Shown here: positions 25,426 through 33,906 of the stretch, piece by piece
Numbering within the stretch: the stretch's first letter is position 1
How the letters are laid out: each line of letters begins with the position of its first letter
Assembly: GCF_001553625.1 (NCBI RefSeq)
Contig: NZ_CP014230.1
Span: forward strand, 496,001 to 560,000
Direction: 5' to 3'
Length of the DNA: 64,000 nucleotides
Source: Desulfomicrobium orale DSM 12838
GTDB taxonomy: Bacteria > Desulfobacterota > Desulfovibrionia > Desulfovibrionales > Desulfomicrobiaceae
Program-made: the position numbers and the translations under genes
The notes under the pieces: model-generated
The model's input: only the letters and a program-made list of their open reading frames with translations
Database searches by the model: none
What the model was told of the DNA's origin: nothing

Positions 25426-25989
25426 ATGCGGAAGTGTTTGTCGTACCCCACATCCACCAGTCCGTCATAGCCTTTCCAGTAGTCGGAATGGATAATACTC
25501 TCAGGCGAAACCTTGCCCCTGATGATGGCTTGAAGCGTTTTGGCCGAGCAGTCGGTGACCAGCTCTGTGTAAACCGCTTCCTCACGCTCATAGATGCCGA
25601 AGACTGGCTGTTTAAGCGTGCCCCGGCCTCTTTTTCGAGGACCGGGCCGTCCACGAACCCGAGTGGGGCCAAAGAAACTTTCATCAACCTCAACCACACC
25701 AAGTATTTGTTCTTTTTGTGATACCTGGTGGAGATAAATCAACCGCCTGAAGGCCAGAAAATACCTGTTCACGGTCTTTCTGTTCAGCTTCAAAAGTAGA
25801 GCGGTTTTGGTAGCGTCAATGTCGATGCAAAAGCATTCAATGATTTTTCCGACTTTGTATCGACTTAACCTGCTGTTTTCAAACATTTTTCTAGCCTATC
25901 AGACACTGGCCTGATGGTCTAGACCCTTAATATTATTTTAGCTGAATTGAATATAATTATATCTCTTCTAAAGTCAAAGCAATCTAGCA

Positions 25990-27156
25990 TCACGATATTT
26001 TTTTAGTGGAATACCCTCCTAAGGCATTTTTTATCTTTTTCTTAAATTCATTTATCCATTGTAATTGCCTTTTATTATTTTGCGCAGTAAGAATTTCCTC
26101 CTGTGTTCTTTCTCCTTTTTTTACTATTATTTCCACCTTGTTAGCGGAGGGGATGTGTTCTTCACCTTTTTCTTGCATCTGATTCCTCATCACCTCCAAT
26201 TCAAGAAACACCAACTGCGCCTCCGTACTCCATGCAGCCAGATGTTCCTCCAATACTTTCAAACGCCGCTCTATGGAGAGCAGCCGATCCTCCGTATTGT
26301 AGGGGATATCCAGGCCAGCTGAAGGCTCAGGGATAAGAGAACCTGTGGACTGCAGGACCAAAGCCATCTCTTCGATCACACTGTCCACAATCTTCTGGTC
26401 GATGCTGGGTTGCCCATCCGCATATCCGTGCAACAATGCAGCGTCGCATAAAATATTGATCAAACGAGGCACCCCTTTAGAAGCGATATGGATGCCTTCC
26501 ATAGCTTCATCGGAAAAAAGCAGAGGATTTCCGCCAGCTTGCGCCAAACGGAAGCAAATATAGGCCTTGACCTCTTCCTGGGCCAAAGCCGAAAGGTGGT
26601 AGGTTGAAGTAATGCGTTGGGTCAGTTGGGTCAGAGTGGGATCAGCCAATTTTCTGCGCAGCTCGGGCTGACCAGCAAGTACGATTTGCAACAACGGCCG
26701 AGAGGTGCCCTGAAGATTGGAAAGGAGCCGCACTTCCTCCAATGCGTCGCGGGACAGATTCTGCGCTTCGTCCACAATCACGATGGACCGACGGCCATGA
26801 GTAAAGCGGTCGATCAAAAAATCATTGAGCAAGGCCAAGTTTGCAGTCTTGTCCTGGCCGGGGCTGCCAGCCTCAAACTCCTGGATGATGAGCCGCAGCA
26901 ACTCGTCGCCGCTAACATTTGTGTTGAAAACCAGAGCCACATCGGCCACATTTTTGATCTTTCCCAGCACATGCCGAAGCAGCGTAGTTTTTCCGGTGCC
27001 TATCCCACCGGTCAGAACCACCACCCCGGTACCCTCGGACAGGCCATACCTCAGATGTGCAAGAGCCAGTTTGTGCTTCTGACTCATGTACAAGTAGTGG
27101 GGATTGGGCATGATGGTAAAGGGCCGTTCCCGCAACCCGTAAAACTTTTCGTACAT
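25990..27156 (-). CDS. ExeA/GspA-like AAA ATPase of a polysaccharide export locus
   Basis: A 388-residue protein beginning YEKFYGLRERPFTIMPNPHYLYMS, the standard N-terminus of ExeA-type ATPases. Walker A GGIGTGKTT is at 50-58, Walker B IVIVDEAQ at about 125-132, and the sensor region reads LLQIVLAGQPELRRKL and HLSALAQEEVKAYICFRL. Unlike GspA-type proteins it has no transmembrane or peptidoglycan-binding domain after the ATPase; the C-terminal 110 residues look coiled-coil and lysine-rich. Similar ATPases sit beside BY-kinase and Wzz genes in exosortase-associated polysaccharide loci, and that is its context here. Role probably regulatory or in assembly of the export machinery; not proven. Confidence 0.85.
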   Translation of the reverse strand: MYEKFYGLRERPFTIMPNPHYLYMSQKHKLALAHLRYGLSEGTGVVVLTGGIGTGKTTLLRHVLGKIKNVADVALVFNTNVSGDELLRLIIQEFEAGSPGQDKTANLALLNDFLIDRFTHGRRSIVIVDEAQNLSRDALEEVRLLSNLQGTSRPLLQIVLAGQPELRRKLADPTLTQLTQRITSTYHLSALAQEEVKAYICFRLAQAGGNPLLFSDEAMEGIHIASKGVPRLINILCDAALLHGYADGQPSIDQKIVDSVIEEMALVLQSTGSLIPEPSAGLDIPYNTEDRLLSIERRLKVLEEHLAAWSTEAQLVFLELEVMRNQMQEKGEEHIPSANKVEIIVKKGERTQEEILTAQNNKRQLQWINEFKKKIKNALGGYSTKKIS

Positions 27157-27226
27157 ATGAAAATCTGCTTAATGTTAATACGATGGCTCTATTTGGCCCG
27201 CTAAAACCCCAGCCTCTCTGCTGCGG

Positions 27227-28093
27227 TCAAGATGTCCCACTGGTATTATTCAGAACAACACCCAAAAGATTTCTCCCTTCCAGCATTTTCAACGCCGTGT
27301 TCAAGTCGTTGCGATCAGTTTTTCCCTCGTCCACAACGAGCACAATACCATCCACGTACTCCGCAAAAACCAGAGCATCCGGAATATCAAGCAAATGGGG
27401 GCAGTCAAAAATAACATATCTGTCCGGGTATCGGGTCTTCATTTCCTCTACCAACCGCTCCATTGCCGGAGAGCCCAAGATATCGGCGGAGTCGTCCTGT
27501 GAACCGCCGGCAGGAAGCACCACCAGCTTTTCCATCCCGGGATTGACAAGGGTCTGGGTCAGCGGAATTCCCCGTAAAAGATGATCTGTCAGACCCGGCC
27601 GATTACCCATACCCAGGCCGCAGGAAATACCCGGCCAGCGCAGATTTGCGTCAACCAGCAACGCGGTTTGACTGGCATCGCGGGAAATAGTGATCGCCAA
27701 ATTAGTGGCCACGGTAGTCTTCCCCTCACTCCGGCCGGGGCTGGTGACCATTATCGTGTTAAGCTTTTTAGGACGGGTCTGCTGCAACAGTTGGGTGCGT
27801 ACAACATTGAAGGCGTCCCGCAATTCCTGCGGCGCATGTGCTCCCAGAAGCCTCCGCTCTTCCATTCTATGAAAGCATGCCTGCTCAACGGATGTCTTCT
27901 CATAACGGACCGCGACACTAACACGGGGCTCCTCATGATGTTCCCGGGAGGGAGGTCTGTATTCCGGAGCAGACTGCGGCGAGCCTTCAAACCAGAAGGA
28001 GTTCTCTTCCGAACGTTCCAAAGATCCATCCTTTCCATTGACTCTACGCTCCGCCATTTCGGCCTTCTCAAGAGCCTTCATGATTTTACTCAT
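27227..28093 (-). CDS. BY-kinase-type ATPase of polysaccharide export (CpsD/CapB-like)
   Basis: A 288-residue cytoplasmic P-loop protein of the bacterial tyrosine kinase family that normally pairs with a Wzz-type membrane protein to set chain length. Walker A TSPGRSEGKTT is at about 117-127, Walker A' LLVDANLR at 145-152 and Walker B VIFDCPHLLD near 240. The N-terminus MSKIMKALEKAE is the interaction helix seen in exosortase-locus kinases. The C-terminus ends LLGVVLNNTSGTS without the usual tyrosine cluster, so autophosphorylation may be reduced or absent. It lies between the Wzz-like gene upstream and the ExeA-like gene downstream on the same strand. Confidence 0.86.
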   Translation of the reverse strand: MSKIMKALEKAEMAERRVNGKDGSLERSEENSFWFEGSPQSAPEYRPPSREHHEEPRVSVAVRYEKTSVEQACFHRMEERRLLGAHAPQELRDAFNVVRTQLLQQTRPKKLNTIMVTSPGRSEGKTTVATNLAITISRDASQTALLVDANLRWPGISCGLGMGNRPGLTDHLLRGIPLTQTLVNPGMEKLVVLPAGGSQDDSADILGSPAMERLVEEMKTRYPDRYVIFDCPHLLDIPDALVFAEYVDGIVLVVDEGKTDRNDLNTALKMLEGRNLLGVVLNNTSGTS

Positions 28094-28171
28094 AGACTTT
28101 CCTCTTTGAAGACTACCCTCTTATACTAGACTTCATACTGCGTATTATCATCTGAAAATAAGAGATATGAT

Positions 28172-29902
28172 TCAGACGCCGAAAATTCGTCCCATTACCT
28201 GATAAAAAAGGACATCCAGCGGACGCACGAAGATGTGCACCACGCCGAACAGTACCACCAGCACTCCTACCGCTATCGCGAACGCCCAAAAGAGACGCCT
28301 CTTACGTCTGGCTGCACCTTCGGCAGTGCTGATATGCGGGATACGCCCCAACAACGGAACATCAGTCAAAACGCGAAGGCCACGCACGCCCCGAACGGAA
28401 CTATCCAAAGCCTCAGCCAATGCCCCGCAGCCGGCACCGGCCCCTAAAGACAACACAAAGCCAACCAGCAGCAACAACGGACGCTTCGGTTTGGATGGGA
28501 CCTCCGGGAGCATGGGGGGCTCAATGAGAGTCAGTCTCTCTCCTACCCGTTCCTGTTCCAGTTCTCTGGACTCTCTGGCCGCCATGAACTTCCGTGATGT
28601 CTCCTGATACTTGAACTGCGCGTTCTGGTAATCCCGTTCAAGCCTCCGGTACTCCTGCTCCACTCTGGGCGCGTCCTCCAGGCGCCGGACCAGTTCTTCC
28701 TGACGCGCACGCAACGCCGCCGCTCTGGTCCTCTGCGTCTGCAGATCAATATCTGTCGCCTGCAATTGACTTTTGAGAGCCACCCAGGCCGGATTGTCCC
28801 CGGTCGCAGATGCAGAAGAATTCCTCCACTTCTTCGAACCGGCTCCACGCTTTTCCAGAGCCTTCACCCTGCGTTCGGCGGCTCGCACATCCGGATGATT
28901 CGGGCCATATTTGCCTTTCATCTCCGTAAGCCGGGCGCGTTCCGCTTGCAGGTCCGCCGCCAAGTCCATATTTCCGCCCGATCCTTCCAGGGAGGCAATC
29001 TGCTCACGTAATTTGATGACGTCCGGATGCTTTTCCGAATGTGTTGCGCTGAGAGCAACATAGCGGGCCTGCAGAGCCCGTAACTCTTCTGCCGGCGCCA
29101 GCACATGCGTACCATCTGCGGTAACCAGAGTTCGCTGCTGCGAGACGGTGGCAAGCTGACCTTCCAGAAAAGCCCGGCGCTCCAGAAGCCCCCTGATATG
29201 CTCTTCCAGCGCCTGGACCTCACGATCGGTGCGCTCCAATGTCTGCAGATTAAGCTGCGTCAGTTCCGGCAATACACCCAAGTGCTCTTCTTTGAACCGG
29301 GCGATCAGTTCTTCGGAATGAGCAACCTCGTCCCGCAACGCGGCAAGTTGCTTCTCCAAAAAGGAGTATGCGGTAGAAGCCTTCTCCTCGCGGTTCTTCA
29401 GATTCTCTTCCAGAAAGAGGGATACCAGTGTATTGGTCGTTTGCAGCACCTGGGTCGGATTCTTCCCTTCAAAAGCGATGGAGAACGCAATCGTAGCCGT
29501 AGCCGGCCGGCCGGTGTTGCTGGCCACATCCGCCTTGATGGGCGTCATGGAGATGTTCTCACGCATCATCTCCACAAGCGCCTCGGAAGTCATGGTCTTG
29601 CGTTCATCCTTGTACAGTCCCACCCGGTCAATGATACTCATCAGGTTGGTCCGGTTCAGCACCACCTGCATGATGGCCTGCAGCCGTTCCTCCACAAAAC
29701 CGGTCACAGTGGAGCGCACCAGTTCCTGCGGCACTTCCTGGCCTTCTATCAAGATGGTGGCTGATGACTGATATTTGGCAGGAAGCAGCATCACCACAGT
29801 CGAAATGATGCAGAAAAGCACGACAAAAGGGATCACCATCTGCCAGAAGCGGCGCTGGACGACACCCACGATATATCCGATATCCATTTCTTCGGAGGGC
29901 AT
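28172..29902 (-). CDS. Wzz-like polysaccharide co-polymerase / chain-length determinant
   Basis: A 576-residue PCP-type inner-membrane protein. It has a first membrane segment (MVIPFVVLFCIISTVVMLLPAKYQSSATILIEG), a long periplasmic part with coiled-coil stretches (EKQLAALRDEVAHSEELIARFKEEHLG and ERRVKALEKR), the GNVR-like QEYRRLERDYQNAQFKYQETSRKF followed by ERLTLIEPPMLPEVPSKPKRPLLLLVGFVLSLGAGAG (second membrane segment), and an unusual third hydrophobic stretch near the C-terminus (FWAFAIAVGVLVVLFGVVHIFV). The start at 29902 follows AAGGAGT with 6-base spacing; the upstream in-frame Met at 29923 has no such site. The kinase domain is a separate gene downstream. Confidence 0.88.
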   Translation of the reverse strand: MPSEEMDIGYIVGVVQRRFWQMVIPFVVLFCIISTVVMLLPAKYQSSATILIEGQEVPQELVRSTVTGFVEERLQAIMQVVLNRTNLMSIIDRVGLYKDERKTMTSEALVEMMRENISMTPIKADVASNTGRPATATIAFSIAFEGKNPTQVLQTTNTLVSLFLEENLKNREEKASTAYSFLEKQLAALRDEVAHSEELIARFKEEHLGVLPELTQLNLQTLERTDREVQALEEHIRGLLERRAFLEGQLATVSQQRTLVTADGTHVLAPAEELRALQARYVALSATHSEKHPDVIKLREQIASLEGSGGNMDLAADLQAERARLTEMKGKYGPNHPDVRAAERRVKALEKRGAGSKKWRNSSASATGDNPAWVALKSQLQATDIDLQTQRTRAAALRARQEELVRRLEDAPRVEQEYRRLERDYQNAQFKYQETSRKFMAARESRELEQERVGERLTLIEPPMLPEVPSKPKRPLLLLVGFVLSLGAGAGCGALAEALDSSVRGVRGLRVLTDVPLLGRIPHISTAEGAARRKRRLFWAFAIAVGVLVVLFGVVHIFVRPLDVLFYQVMGRIFGV

Positions 29903-30026
29903 CCCAAACTCCTTACAAAGCATCTAGGCGACCGCCTGATGCATCAATTCTCGGACCTCAACCCAAGACGCCACGCACAAAAAGGCTTTTTTCCAGGGGA
30001 CAAAACGCGGCGCCGACAAATATATC

Positions 30027-31187
30027 TTACCAGTCAGTGGGAAAATCCATGGATAGATTCAGATACACCTTGTTGCGATCTGTCGTCTTATCGGAAACCC
30101 TGTTCTCTTCCCGGATGAACTGGTATCCACCTTCCACTGTGACATCTTCGCCCAGGCGATACCGCGCAACGGGCCCCAAAAGATACGTCTGTGTATCCTT
30201 GTCCTGTACCAAGCCTCTGGTTTTTGATTGATACCACGCCGCCTGCATGCTACAATAAAGCCGCTCCGACAGATTTCTGCCAAAAACAGCACGCAGTCTG
30301 TCACGGGTGATGAGCTCGCCATAGCTTGATGGGGACTCGGATCTGTCCGCAGTCACATGCAACTTCCATACTTCATCCGTCCAGGTGGCCGAGAGGGAAC
30401 CGGAAAAAGTCAGCCGCTTGTCCTCCATGTCTTCACCCCGGTCCAAATTCACAGACGACATGGTCTGACTGATTCCGCCCATCATCTGGAACTCCAGCAT
30501 TTCCGTGGCTCTCCAGGACAGGCCGGCCAAACCGGTCAGCACCAGCTGATCCGTTTTCCCCCCGGGATGATCAAAACGATAGAGATAGACACCCGCCTGA
30601 CCCATCACCCGCCACAGCTCATTTCGCAAAGCATGACTCCAGGTGGCCGTCGAGCCCAGTGTGCGGTAGTCCGTATACGCGGCCCGTTCATAGTCCACGG
30701 CCTGCGCACTGACGTCCACAGCCAGCTCATCCCGTTCACTGACCAGTACTGTCAGGCCGGGCGCAACGCTGTAAAGATTCCTGGGAACGGACTCCGTGAC
30801 AAAACCGGACTCGGCGTACTCCGTCTCCACCGTATGGTCCCGCATCCAGGATACTCCCATTCGCAGACGCGTGCGTTCGCTCAACGAATAGCCCAGTTCC
30901 GCACCCGCATGTCCGTTGTCCCTGTTATATTCGCTGTGCTCCGCGTACCGGAAAGCATCCAGCCGGCCAGTAAGAGACAAGGAAGCCACCTCGCCTTCCA
31001 TAACGACCTGCAAGGCCGGGGACAGCAATATTTCCAGATCGGACTCCCCCTTGCCCAGCACGCTGTCGTCATAAGTTCCGCGGGCTTTGACGGATGGCGT
31101 GATCATGGTTCCGCACAGCCCGTCGGACACGGCGGTCAGAAACAGCACGCCCGCGCAAAGCCATGCACAGAAAGAGATCGGACGCAT
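30027..31187 (-). CDS. Outer-membrane beta-barrel protein of the export locus
   Basis: A 386-residue product starting with a signal peptide (MRPISFCAWLCAGVLFLTAVSDGLCG), then alternating beta-strand sequence throughout (for example LSLTGRLDAFRYAEHS, ERTRLRMGVSWMRDH, DVTVEGGYQFIREEN) and ending in a final strand KVYLNLSMDF, with the aromatic-type end expected for Bam-dependent barrels. It resembles the barrel proteins encoded in exosortase-associated polysaccharide loci and probably works with the Wza-like export protein. The start at 31187 lies one base after the stop of that gene. A longer open frame upstream is not used because it overlaps that gene. Confidence 0.8.
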   Translation of the reverse strand: MRPISFCAWLCAGVLFLTAVSDGLCGTMITPSVKARGTYDDSVLGKGESDLEILLSPALQVVMEGEVASLSLTGRLDAFRYAEHSEYNRDNGHAGAELGYSLSERTRLRMGVSWMRDHTVETEYAESGFVTESVPRNLYSVAPGLTVLVSERDELAVDVSAQAVDYERAAYTDYRTLGSTATWSHALRNELWRVMGQAGVYLYRFDHPGGKTDQLVLTGLAGLSWRATEMLEFQMMGGISQTMSSVNLDRGEDMEDKRLTFSGSLSATWTDEVWKLHVTADRSESPSSYGELITRDRLRAVFGRNLSERLYCSMQAAWYQSKTRGLVQDKDTQTYLLGPVARYRLGEDVTVEGGYQFIREENRVSDKTTDRNKVYLNLSMDFPTDW

Positions 31188-31188
31188 A

Positions 31189-31746
31189 TCAGGGAACAAG
31201 GACGACATCGCCGGGCTCCAGCAGAATATTCTGCTCCAGACTCTTCCCGCTCGCCACCCTGTCGTAGTCAAAAGGCAGGAAACGCTGTTTTCCCTCTCCG
31301 TCAACGCGGACAATCCGTATCGACCCGGAAGAAGCGAAGGGGGTCAGACCTCCGGCCATGGACAGCGCCTGCAATACGTACATGGGGCCATCCATGGGAA
31401 AAACGCCTGATTTCTGGACCTTGCCGAGTACGGAAACCCTGAAACCCCGGGGCTCGACCAGCATGACAGTCACAGGCGCGCCATGAATGTATTCGTCCAT
31501 TTTCTCTTCCAGAACACTCCGCAATTCATCGACGGAAAGCCCTGCGGCCTGGATGTCACCAACCAGAGGGAAAGAAATTCTGCCGTCAGGCCGGACGAGC
31601 ACCTGACGGGTCAGATTCTCGTCTCCCCAGACGGAGAGTTCGAGCACATCCCCGCTGTTCAGAGCAAAACGTGCTTCCTGAGCGACTGCCGCGGAGGCGG
31701 CCAAAACAAAAAAGGCAACAGTCAGGTGGACGAATAAAAGACGCAT
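31189..31746 (-). CDS. Wza-like polysaccharide export protein
   Basis: A 185-residue secreted protein with a signal peptide (RLLFVHLTVAFFVLAASAAVAQ) and a polysaccharide export (PES) domain: FALNSGDVLELSVWGDENLTRQVLVRPDGRISFPLVGDIQAAGLSVDEL, followed by a SLBB-type segment FRVSVLGKVQKSGVFPMDG. The cleavage region AVAQE lacks a lipobox cysteine, so it is probably not a lipoprotein, unlike classical Wza. It is short, lacking the extra SLBB domains and helical C-terminus of Wza. It is the first gene of the leftward locus and is preceded by a candidate promoter at 31843-31871. Confidence 0.87.
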   Translation of the reverse strand: MRLLFVHLTVAFFVLAASAAVAQEARFALNSGDVLELSVWGDENLTRQVLVRPDGRISFPLVGDIQAAGLSVDELRSVLEEKMDEYIHGAPVTVMLVEPRGFRVSVLGKVQKSGVFPMDGPMYVLQALSMAGGLTPFASSGSIRIVRVDGEGKQRFLPFDYDRVASGKSLEQNILLEPGDVVLVP

Positions 31747-32258
31747 AAAAACTCCGTGATGAAGAAATTACGCGCGCCAATTCATATCCGGGCGCGCCAT
31801 GACCACAATTCCGACCCATGTATGCCATATAACCTGCTGGAAAGTATAGTCCGGAAACAGCCTCCGCGCAAATGAAGCAGCAGCATGCCGTCAGGGGAGC
31901 AGAATTTTTCCATCGAATCAAGTCAGCAAGCCAGTCCTTCCGGACCGACGCAATGGAGCAGTTGGAGTGGAAATCTTACAAAAGCAAAATGTCCCAAACA
32001 ACAAGACAGTCTTCAAAACCCATACAGATATTGTCTGATAGAACCGGACAAATACCGAACAGCTCACTTCCCTTTTGTCAGCAGCCGCTGTATACATTCA
32101 AATTTTGCGTGACAGATAATCCCAACCCCAGAAATCGGTCCGCCACTCAGGACGTCCAAAGTAAGCGCGTACAGACCGCAACAATCCATACCTCCAAGCC
32201 CCAGCCCGCCGGTACTGACACAAAGCATGTTCAGCACCGCCGAGGGACCTGATCTTCC
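31747..32258. other. Divergent regulatory region between export operon and sigma-54-type regulator
   Basis: About 510 bases with no gene, between the leftward export operon and the rightward regulator. It is more AT-rich than its surroundings. It contains one sigma-70-like promoter candidate for the leftward operon (31843-31871). I looked for a GG-N10-GC sigma-54 promoter on both strands and found no good match by eye. Confidence 0.5.
31843..31871 (-). promoter_or_regulatory. Sigma-70-like promoter for the polysaccharide export operon
   Basis: On the minus strand, TTGCGC (31871-31866) and TATACT (31848-31843) are spaced by 17 bases. The -10 matches the consensus at five of six positions and the -35 at three. 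It lies about 100 bases ahead of the Wza-like gene. Confidence 0.4.
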
Positions 32259-33833
32259 ATGGCAGCCATACTTTTCATCCATAAGCACAATGATATTTTC
32301 CAAGCCCTCGCACCGATCATGAAAAACCATCGGTGCGCTTATTTCCCGTCAATTGAAGCGGCTCTGGAAAACCTCAAGAGCAACGCATACGATGTCATTG
32401 CTCTCGATATCGATCTGGCCCTCGATCTGAGCACCTCTATCCAGGAACTGGCCAAGTCCAGAAACAACCCGCACATTCTGGGCGTTGCCGGTGCCTGCAC
32501 TCCGGAAAAAATGGAGCAGGCCCTGCGCGCCGGCCTGTGGGATGTCCTGTGTGCTCCCTTCGCCTTCGAAGATCTGGAGCAGGCCATCAACCGCTGTCTG
32601 CATCATCGGGACGCCAAAAAAGGAGCAAAGCGCCGCGACCATATCAAGCGGGATGCCATTCTGGGCACAAATTCATGCCTCAACCAGTGTCTGGAGAATA
32701 TCGCCACCGTGGCGCGCAGCAATGTGAGCGTGCTCCTCCTGGGTGAAACCGGGACGGGGAAGGAGCTTTTCGCCGGCGCCATTCACGCGAACAGCGCCCG
32801 GTCGTCACAAAATTTCATCGTGGTCGACTGCACGAACATCCCCAAAACCCTGGCGGAGAGCCTCCTCTTCGGTCATGAACGCGGCTCTTTCACCGGCGCT
32901 GCGGATTCGCGAGACGGTCTGTTCAGGCAAGCCGACGGAGGGACGATCTTTCTGGACGAAATCGGCGACCTGGACATCGAAATTCAGAAGTCGCTTCTGC
33001 GGGTTCTGCAGAACCGCAAATTCCGTCCGCTCAGCTCAAAAAAGGAAATCAGCAGCGACTTCCGGCTGGTCGCCGCCACCAACAAAGACCTGGAATCCAT
33101 GATCGAGGAAGGCACCTTCCGGAAGGATCTCTACCATCGCCTCTGCGCCAGCGTCATCCATCTGCCTCCCCTGCGCGAACGCAAGGAGGACATTCAGCCC
33201 ATCGCAAACTTTCATGTCCGTCAGATTTGCCTCGAGCTGCAGTGTCCGGAAAAAGAAATTTCCTACGAGCTCCACCACGCCCTGACTCTCTACGACTGGC
33301 CGGGGAATGTGCGGGAGCTGATCAACGCCCTTTACGCCACGGTCCACAACGCCATCGTGGAAAACCGGCTCTATCCCCAGCACCTGCCCATGGATATCCG
33401 CACCCAGGTTCTTCTCAAGCGCCGGAACAAGCATGTTTCCGTCATGCGACCCTACATGCCCAATCCGCTGCCGGCGCATGGCGATGCATTCAATTCCGAC
33501 GATTCAGAGCCGGTCCCGGAAGACTCGCCCATCGCGTCCGGTGTATCTTCACCGGACACACCGCCGGATCACGCAAACGCCTGGAGAACTCCACCGTTTC
33601 CACAGACATTCATGCCCAACCCGGAGGATGAGCTCCCCCCGCTGCGGACAGTCCGAGAATTTGCCATACACCAAATGGAAGCCGCGTACCTCGAGCAGCT
33701 CATTACCCGCAGCCAGGGAGATTTCCGCCGGGCGATGGATATCTCCGGACTTTCCAGAGCGAGGCTGTACGACCTGCTGAACAAGCATCAGTTATCCATC
33801 GGCAGACCCGGCGGCCGCACTCGCGGCAAATAG
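32259..33833 (+). CDS. Sigma-54 interacting response regulator of the polysaccharide locus
   Basis: A 524-residue NtrC-family activator. Residues 1-115 are a receiver-like domain; about 130-365 are the AAA+ domain with GETGTGKE (162-169), the sigma-54 contact GSFTGA (209-214), FLDEIGDLD Walker B (231-239) and the R-finger region FRKDLYHRL; a proline/serine-rich linker of about 75 residues follows; the end is a Fis-type HTH (FRRAMDISGLSRARLYDLLNKHQL). The receiver is odd: the acidic pair is replaced by HKHND and the conserved KPF is APF (99-101). Position beside the export genes resembles the PrsR-type (PEP-CTERM-box) regulators of exosortase loci. Targets are probably the adjacent polysaccharide genes. 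Confidence 0.85.
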   Translation: MAAILFIHKHNDIFQALAPIMKNHRCAYFPSIEAALENLKSNAYDVIALDIDLALDLSTSIQELAKSRNNPHILGVAGACTPEKMEQALRAGLWDVLCAPFAFEDLEQAINRCLHHRDAKKGAKRRDHIKRDAILGTNSCLNQCLENIATVARSNVSVLLLGETGTGKELFAGAIHANSARSSQNFIVVDCTNIPKTLAESLLFGHERGSFTGAADSRDGLFRQADGGTIFLDEIGDLDIEIQKSLLRVLQNRKFRPLSSKKEISSDFRLVAATNKDLESMIEEGTFRKDLYHRLCASVIHLPPLRERKEDIQPIANFHVRQICLELQCPEKEISYELHHALTLYDWPGNVRELINALYATVHNAIVENRLYPQHLPMDIRTQVLLKRRNKHVSVMRPYMPNPLPAHGDAFNSDDSEPVPEDSPIASGVSSPDTPPDHANAWRTPPFPQTFMPNPEDELPPLRTVREFAIHQMEAAYLEQLITRSQGDFRRAMDISGLSRARLYDLLNKHQLSIGRPGGRTRGK

Positions 33834-33906
33834 CCCCATCTTCAGCGCAGAATTCAATCTGTCCCAGACGGCGAAGATGGGCCGGTCCCGCTCCGCATCC
33901 AGGCAC

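Larger units (their letters stand above)
23940..25886 (-). pseudogene. IS1595-family transposase interrupted by IS4
   Basis: The N-terminal part (25886 to 25426) reads LSRYKVGKIIECFCIDIDATKTALLLKLNRKTVNRYFLAFR, then VVEVDESFFGPTRVRG (first catalytic Asp), ESIIHSDYWKGYDGL (second Asp) and YDKHFRI. The C-terminal part resumes beyond the IS4 copy at 24165 with NKSRHFAEKSVHINGIEAFWSFTKRRLAKFN, which carries the NG-E motif of the ISxO2-like domain, and stops at 23940. The two halves join in frame after removing the IS4 element and one 9-bp duplication, so this gene was intact before the inner insertion. Confidence 0.88.
23936..25926 (-). mobile_element. IS1595-family insertion sequence split by an IS4-family copy
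   Basis: Imperfect 16-bp inverted repeats, GGCTCTAGACTATCAG (23936-23951) and GGGTCTAGACCATCAG read on the other strand (25911-25926), bound the element. The flanking direct repeat is TTAATAT (23929-23935 and 25927-25933). Removing the inner IS4-family element and one 9-bp duplication leaves about 720 bp with one transposase gene. The left end is 19 bases upstream of the DUF4091-like gene's longest start, so the insertion separated that gene from the export genes upstream. Confidence 0.85.

Noticed and set aside
24157-25434. Attachment site or integron-like structure at the IS1595/IS4 junction
   Set aside because: The repeats are fully explained by the target duplications and inverted ends of the two insertion sequences.
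31747-32258. Sigma-54 promoter in the divergent region
   Set aside because: Several GG and GC pairs occur but none at the required 10-base spacing with a convincing -24/-12.
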